A DNA stretch of 31,980 nucleotides, taken from Porogramme epimiltina (taxonomy: Eukaryota > Basidiomycota > Agaricomycetes > Polyporales > Polyporaceae). Positions 27,801 through 31,980 of the stretch are shown in pieces. Below the pieces are notes generated by a model. It was given only the letters and a program-made list of their open reading frames with translations. It had not been told where the DNA came from and did no database searches. Numbering within the stretch: position 1 is the stretch's first letter; each line of letters opens with the position of its first letter. The stretch covers positions 1 through 31,980 of the forward strand of contig FTLJ01000393.1 of assembly GCA_900155495.1 (NCBI GenBank), read 5' to 3'. The translations under genes were made by a program, and so were the position numbers.

Positions 27801-30537
27801 TATCGGCGGAGTGGGTGTGTTTTTGGTAATCACAGGGTACGACTCTGCGAGATCACTTATCCTTTCAAGATACGTGACTAACTCTTGTGTGCTCACCGTC
27901 TAGACTGACAGTCAGTACGCGCCTGTCCGAGGACGACTTCTCCCTCTCTCTGGAAACATTCAAGTTCTTCGTACTCAACGCACGAAACCTTGCTCTCTGG
28001 CTCCCCGCTTTCTGCCTCGCGGCGCTGCTGCGCGTCATCACCCACCACTGGGACCACCAACTCATTTTCCCCATCTGTGAGTAGCATAGTGGAGTCTTGA
28101 CTCTATTCAAGCACATCTGCGTTATGATATGGACCTGAACGCCTGCCTTACAGACTTCTGCATCATCCCCGCAATCTTCTACGTGGTGGTTGCGGCTGCG
28201 GGTCTTGACCTCGGCCGGCTTCGCGAGACGGGTTGGCTTTTCGATATGGGTGTTTCCCATGAGCCGTGGTACCATTTCTACACCCTGTTTGGTACGTCGA
28301 CCTAGCATTCGTCTACTTCTTCGCGGAGCACACCCTGATCATCTCACAGATTTTGGAAGGACAAATTGGCCGGCCTTCTGGGCTACGATGCCGACCCAAT
28401 TCGCTCTGTGAGTCCTTAGTAGAAATGACCGAGAGAGTTTAATTAATGCGGCGCATATAGGCTGTTCTTCAACATCCTCCACCCCCCTCTCAACGTCCCC
28501 GCACTCGGTGAGTATACCTGTCTCTATATGTATGCGATTGACATTGATAGCTCGTTAGCTGTATCGCTCAACCATGACGTCAACACCGACAAGGAACTGG
28601 TCGCTCACGGATACTCTAACCTTCTTGCGGGTCTTATAGGCACTGTGTAAATTGCCCTCTCCTTATCCTCCCCACAGCCCACTAATGTTTCTACAGACCA
28701 AATTATCTTGTCTACGTGAACACATTGCTGTAGGCCCACTACTTTGCTCTCCACCGATCATGAAATGACCTTTCCATAGGTTCTACCGCGTGGGAGGCGA
28801 CACTCGCGTGTCCGGGTTTATGCTCGCAGGCGCCACCTTGGTCCTGCTCCTAGTCGGCGCCGGACCTATCGCATATCTCCGTACGTTCCCCCTAATTAGT
28901 GTTCGGACCGGACTCCTGACTAGCTTTTGCAGCGGTGATGGTGGTCGGGGCGCTCATCTTTGTCCTCGGAATCGACCTGGTCAAGGAAGCGCTCTGGGAC
29001 ACAAGGCATCGCGTCAGCAAGCCCGAATACATCACAATCGCCAGTATCATGGTGGTTATGACCGTCTGGGACTTCGTCACGGGCGTCCTGTTCGGCATCA
29101 TCGCAAGCTGTACGTGCCCCCTCCACTCATCTGGCGCGACCTCGCTCACCCACCTCCCCAGGCGTCTTCTTCGTCGTCCAAAGCTCGCAGCGGCAAAGCA
29201 TCCGCGCGATCTCAGACGGCTCCAGCGTCCTCTCCACGGTGCGCCGGCCGGGCGCGCACCGCGCGTACCTCCGCGCGGTCTCGCAGCAAACCACGATCGT
29301 GCGCCTCCAAGGCTTCCTCTTCTTCGGGACCATCACACACGTCGAGGACGCGCTCCGCGCGCTGCTCGCGGAGCCCGCGTGGCGGCGCACGCCGATCCGC
29401 TTCCTCGTGCTCGACCTCGCGAGCGTCGCGGGCGTCGACATGAGCGCCGCGGAGGCGTTCGTGCGCGTGCGCCGCCTGCTCGCCGGGCGCGCCGTCGTGC
29501 TCGTCCTCTGCGGCTTCGGCGTCGAGAGCGGCGTCGGGCGCGCGCTCGGGAACGTCGGCCTGCTCGACACGCCCGGCGTCGAGCTCTTCGCGACGTTCAG
29601 CGACGCCATCGAGTGTGAGTCTCCTCCGTGCGATCTGCGCGCGTTTTCGTGGGAGCGGGGGGAGGCGCTGATGTGCTGATTCGCTCGCTCTGCTGATAGG
29701 GACGGAGAACATCTATCTGCGCGCGTGGTTCGCCGCGCAGAAGACGGAAGTGATCCCCGTCAGTGAGTCGCGCGAGCCACTTATCGTCTGCGTTGCGCGT
29801 TTTTTTCTGATGCCGTGATGGAAGCGCTTCCTGGCCGCCGCGACGACGATCTTATACCCTTCAGTGGCTCCGTGGTCGACAGCCCTCGTAGAGCGGCACT
29901 TGTCAGCGCGGGATGGCAAACCATCGCGAGAGGTGAGTATAGACTACTCTCGGCTTATCCTATCATTCTAATGATTGTGTCACGATTTCATAGACCACAG
30001 CCCTCCAGACGAGCTCTCCTTGGAGCCCTTCAACACGCTCGTACGCGCGTTCTCCCCATACGAGCCCATCGATCGTGCAACCTACGGCCCGCTCGTGCCC
30101 TACCTCACCCGCATGTCCGTCCCGGTGGGCACCGTGCTCTGGGAGCAGGACGCGCCGCCCGACGGGCTCTACATCATCGAGTCCGGCGTGCTGCGCGCGA
30201 TCTACGCGTTCGCGGCGCCCACGCCGCCAATGGAGGAGAGCATGGTGCCGGGCACGATCGCGGGCGAGCTCTCGACGCTCTCCGGGCTCGCGCGCAACGC
30301 GACGTGCGTCGTCGAGCGCGCCGCGGTGCTGTGGAAGCTGAGCACGGAGAGCCTCGCGCGGCTCGAGCGGGAGCGGCCGGAGCTCGCGAGGGCGTTCACG
30401 CGCCTGATCTTGAAGGGTACGTGCTGCTCGCTCTAGCTTCTATCGTTCATGGCTGGCTGTGTGGCTGACGACTGCCCTGGATAGCGGCGAAGCTGGACTA
30501 TGACATCCTCATCAACGCGCTGGCGACGAGACAGTGA
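24805..30537 (+). CDS. SulP/STAS/cNMP-domain transporter, Vsb1 (YGR125W)-like
   Basis: Probable vacuolar membrane transporter of the SLC26/SulP superfamily; yeast Vsb1 acts in vacuolar uptake of basic amino acids. Twenty exons assemble with all phases consistent: 24805-24968, 26139-27127, 27193-27268, 27349-27430, 27495-27606, 27666-27741, 27798-27836, 27904-28076, 28154-28291, 28350-28407, 28461-28507, 28559-28646, 28697-28729, 28780-28880, 28933-29109, 29162-29614, 29700-29762, 29825-29932, 29994-30416, 30485-30537; 1,150 residues. Residues 1-360 are disordered (Ala/Ser/Pro, a Gln-Ala run) with an acidic dileucine motif ERAPLL at 315-320. The SulP membrane domain runs from about 365 to 800 ([32 protein letters not shown], NPxx-type helices). 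STAS is about 826-955 ([18 protein letters not shown]). The cyclic-nucleotide-binding fold is about 1020-1130 ([35 protein letters not shown]). Exon 18's acceptor is the least certain; an alternative AG lies 39 bases on, at 29,863. Confidence 0.88.
24969..26138 (+). other. Unusually long first intron of the transporter gene
   Basis: GTGAGT...TTATAG, 1,170 bp, phase 2, against 50-85 bp for the other 18 introns of this gene. The phases fit (Gly codon split GG/C), giving MARAG then [11 protein letters not shown] found no conserved exon inside it. Stretches of open frame exist, but none joins in phase with a recognisable domain. It may hold an old insertion, regulatory sequence or an alternative first exon. 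Confidence 0.6.
26287..26332 (+). repeat. CAAGCC-type hexamer repeat encoding a Gln-Ala run
   Basis: Inside exon 2 of the transporter gene: about seven imperfect 6-base units (CAAGCC, CAATCC, CAAAGC variants) encode [14 protein letters not shown]. Low-complexity, likely length-variable between strains; it lies in the disordered N-terminal region. Confidence 0.7.
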
Positions 30538-31500
30538 CCGCGTCGGCACCGCTTTCCGAGTGTATCCACTGCAGGCATCCCCCCTGATCTTCGTGATGCG
30601 TGCCCGAATGATGGAGACGGAAGCTCTCTCGCCGTCAATTTCTTGTCGCAGCCTGGTTGTAGCTCCTCCCATTTGTATAGACTTTCCTACCGTTACGGCC
30701 TCTGCCGCGCCTCATGCTCTCATGTGCTTTCCACGACCAGCTGTCTTCCATGGACTGTTCAGAATACGTGTATACAACGGCCTTCGCGCGCACCATTGCC
30801 AAGACGCACCCGCATACAGGTACGGCGCCCTGCCCCGTGCTCCCCGCGCGATACGCGGCTCGGTGGGTGGTCGAGGATCAAACCTACCAACAATAGGACG
30901 GCTGAGATGGCCGACGCCCAGCGCACGAGTCTACGAAGCTCTGGCTTCTGCTAGGGGGGACGATATCATGTGGTGCGTGCATCGGACGGCGACCACGATT
31001 GATGGGATCCAACCGTGTTGGTCCCGCGGGGTGGAGGCCGCCACCTGTTTTCATGCAGTTCTTGTGTCGAGTGTTGGTGAACGATAGTGGACTCGTATCC
31101 TTCTCCAAGGAGGCTGAACAAAGGTAGGACCTCGCAGTAGTGATACAGTGCCGGTGTGAGAGACATGACGAAGCTAAAACGGACGAACAGCGTCTGTCCG
31201 GTGCCAGTGCCAGCGCCGAGGACAACCTTCCGGCCTCATGAGGCCTTCGGAGGCTTCGCTTCTCTTCGCCCCCGTCGCGCGACGAACGTGACGCGGCGCG
31301 CCCTGAGCACTCTCGCTCGCGCCCAGGTGCAGCGGCGGCATCGCCCCGTCGCCTCGCCTGCGCGGCATCATGTGCGGGGGGCAGGTGCGGCGCGCGCCAC
31401 ATGGTCCCCCCGCGGTTCTGCGCGCCGTGACTCTGCGCTGATGGCGCGTTGGTGCTTTGCGGCCGTGTCCCACCGCCTGCGCTTGCGCGCGGGCACGCCG
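30538..31500. other. Intergenic region between the transporter and the secreted protein gene
   Basis: It carries the 3' UTR of the transporter gene and, further right, upstream sequence of the next gene. Open frames on both strands are low-complexity and lack recognisable domains. There is a perfect 14-bp palindrome GGCCTCATGAGGCC at 31,232-31,245. Confidence 0.45.
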
Positions 31501-31506
31501 AGGGCG

Positions 31507-31513
31507 TATTTAA
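31507..31513 (+). promoter_or_regulatory. TATA-like box of the secreted protein gene
   Basis: TATTTAA lies about 145 bases before the ATG at 31,657. It is followed by a CT-rich stretch (31,566-31,645) like those at fungal transcription starts, and ACCAAC stands directly before the ATG. Confidence 0.5.
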
Positions 31514-31656
31514 CGCGCGCATGGAAGGGGGAGGGGAGGGGTCTTGGGACGCACACTTCTTTGTACGCTTCCCTTTTCCTCTCCTCACGCTCTTTACAGC
31601 GGCATCCGCATCCACGCAGCCCTCTTCTTTTCCACATTTTCACGACCAGCACCAAC

Positions 31657-31906
31657 ATGCTCTTCAACTTCAAGAAACTCGTCTCGCTGACGACAGCAGT
31701 CACCGCGCTCTCTGCGCTCACCGCGCACGCCAGCCCACTCGAGAAGCGCGCCCAGTGCGCCGCGACCCTCAGCACCTCCGCGGTACGTGCCGCGCCCGTA
31801 GCACACTAAGCATCTGCTAACCCCGCCCCGCGGGCAGAGCGTCGCGCAGCGCCTAGAGAACGTGTTCTGGAACGGCAGCGGCTGGGGCATCTTCTGGACC
31901 GACGCC
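31657..31906 (+). CDS. Secreted protein, 5' part only; possibly GH76-like glycosidase
   Basis: Only the first two exons are inside the window: 31657-31782 (42 codons), a 55-bp phase-0 intron, and 31838-31906 (23 codons), followed by a GTACGT donor; the gene continues beyond the right edge. The start MLFNFKKLVSLTTAVTALSA is a signal peptide with cleavage expected near AHAS (about residue 26). It is followed by a Kex2-type LEKR site, so a short propeptide is likely. The mature part begins AQCAATLSTSA and, after the intron, SVAQRLENVFWNGSGWGIFW then TDA. An early tryptophan-rich FWNGSGW-x-x-x-WTDA stretch resembles the first helices of fungal GH76-type alpha-1,6-mannanases, but 65 residues are too few to be sure. 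It could be another secreted six-hairpin enzyme. Confidence 0.6.
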
Positions 31907-31980
31907 GTACGTCCTCCCCGCTCCTCCCCCCTTCCGAGCGCCGCGCTGACGTCATCGCCCCCCCCCCCCCTCCTTCCCTC

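Noticed and set aside
30884..31615. 243-codon open frame on the minus strand
   Set aside because: It overlaps the promoter and leader of the secreted protein gene, is low-complexity (Arg/Ser/Ala), and has no domain; GC bias explains it.
1..31980. tRNA or rRNA genes, CRISPR arrays
   Set aside because: No A/B-box pairs with a cloverleaf, no rRNA-like stretch and no regular short repeat-spacer series were seen; CRISPR is not expected in a fungus.

Overview
The window looks like nuclear DNA of a filamentous basidiomycete, probably an agaricomycete of the Polyporales type. This rests on dense 50-85 bp GT-AG introns, GC-rich coding sequence, large HET-domain proteins of basidiomycete type, and a 20-exon SulP/STAS/cyclic-nucleotide-binding transporter gene. 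The lineage is inferred; no rRNA or marker gene is present.

Layout. About 1-1,700 is GC-rich sequence with no gene I can support. About 1,700-24,000 is an accessory cluster built by repeated segmental duplication. It holds four paralogous HET-domain genes: three on the minus strand (3,281-5,677; 9,439-11,719; 15,524-17,648) and one on the plus strand (21,468-23,797). Each has two coding exons joined by a phase-0 intron at the same place, and each has a candidate 5'-UTR intron ending four bases before the ATG. Between them lie decayed copies of a second gene, which I read as a secreted BNR_4-type (PF15892-like) protein. These copies carry stops, frameshifts and deletions, while the HET frames stay open. 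The intergenic DNA is itself repeated. I name the blocks E (five copies, with a nearly invariant 40-bp core), D (three copies, next to the 3' ends of the minus-strand HET genes) and F (upstream of HET genes).

About 24,000-24,680 is the promoter region of the transporter gene. A diverged direct copy lies at 19,486-20,145, so the plus-strand HET unit sits between two copies of that promoter. The transporter gene (24,805-30,537, 1,150 codons plus stop) is a probable relative of yeast Vsb1 (YGR125W), with a disordered N-terminus, SulP membrane domain, STAS domain and C-terminal cyclic-nucleotide-binding fold. At the right edge the first two exons of a secreted protein gene begin at 31,657; it may be a GH76-like glycosidase and runs out of the window.

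How it fits together. HET proteins trigger incompatibility or cell-death reactions in fungi. Here a conserved core housekeeping gene borders an expanding HET array whose copies differ most in an unusual coiled-coil insertion inside the HET domain, in a short stretch after the domain, and at the C-terminus. This is the pattern expected of a diversifying recognition or allorecognition locus; that function is inference.
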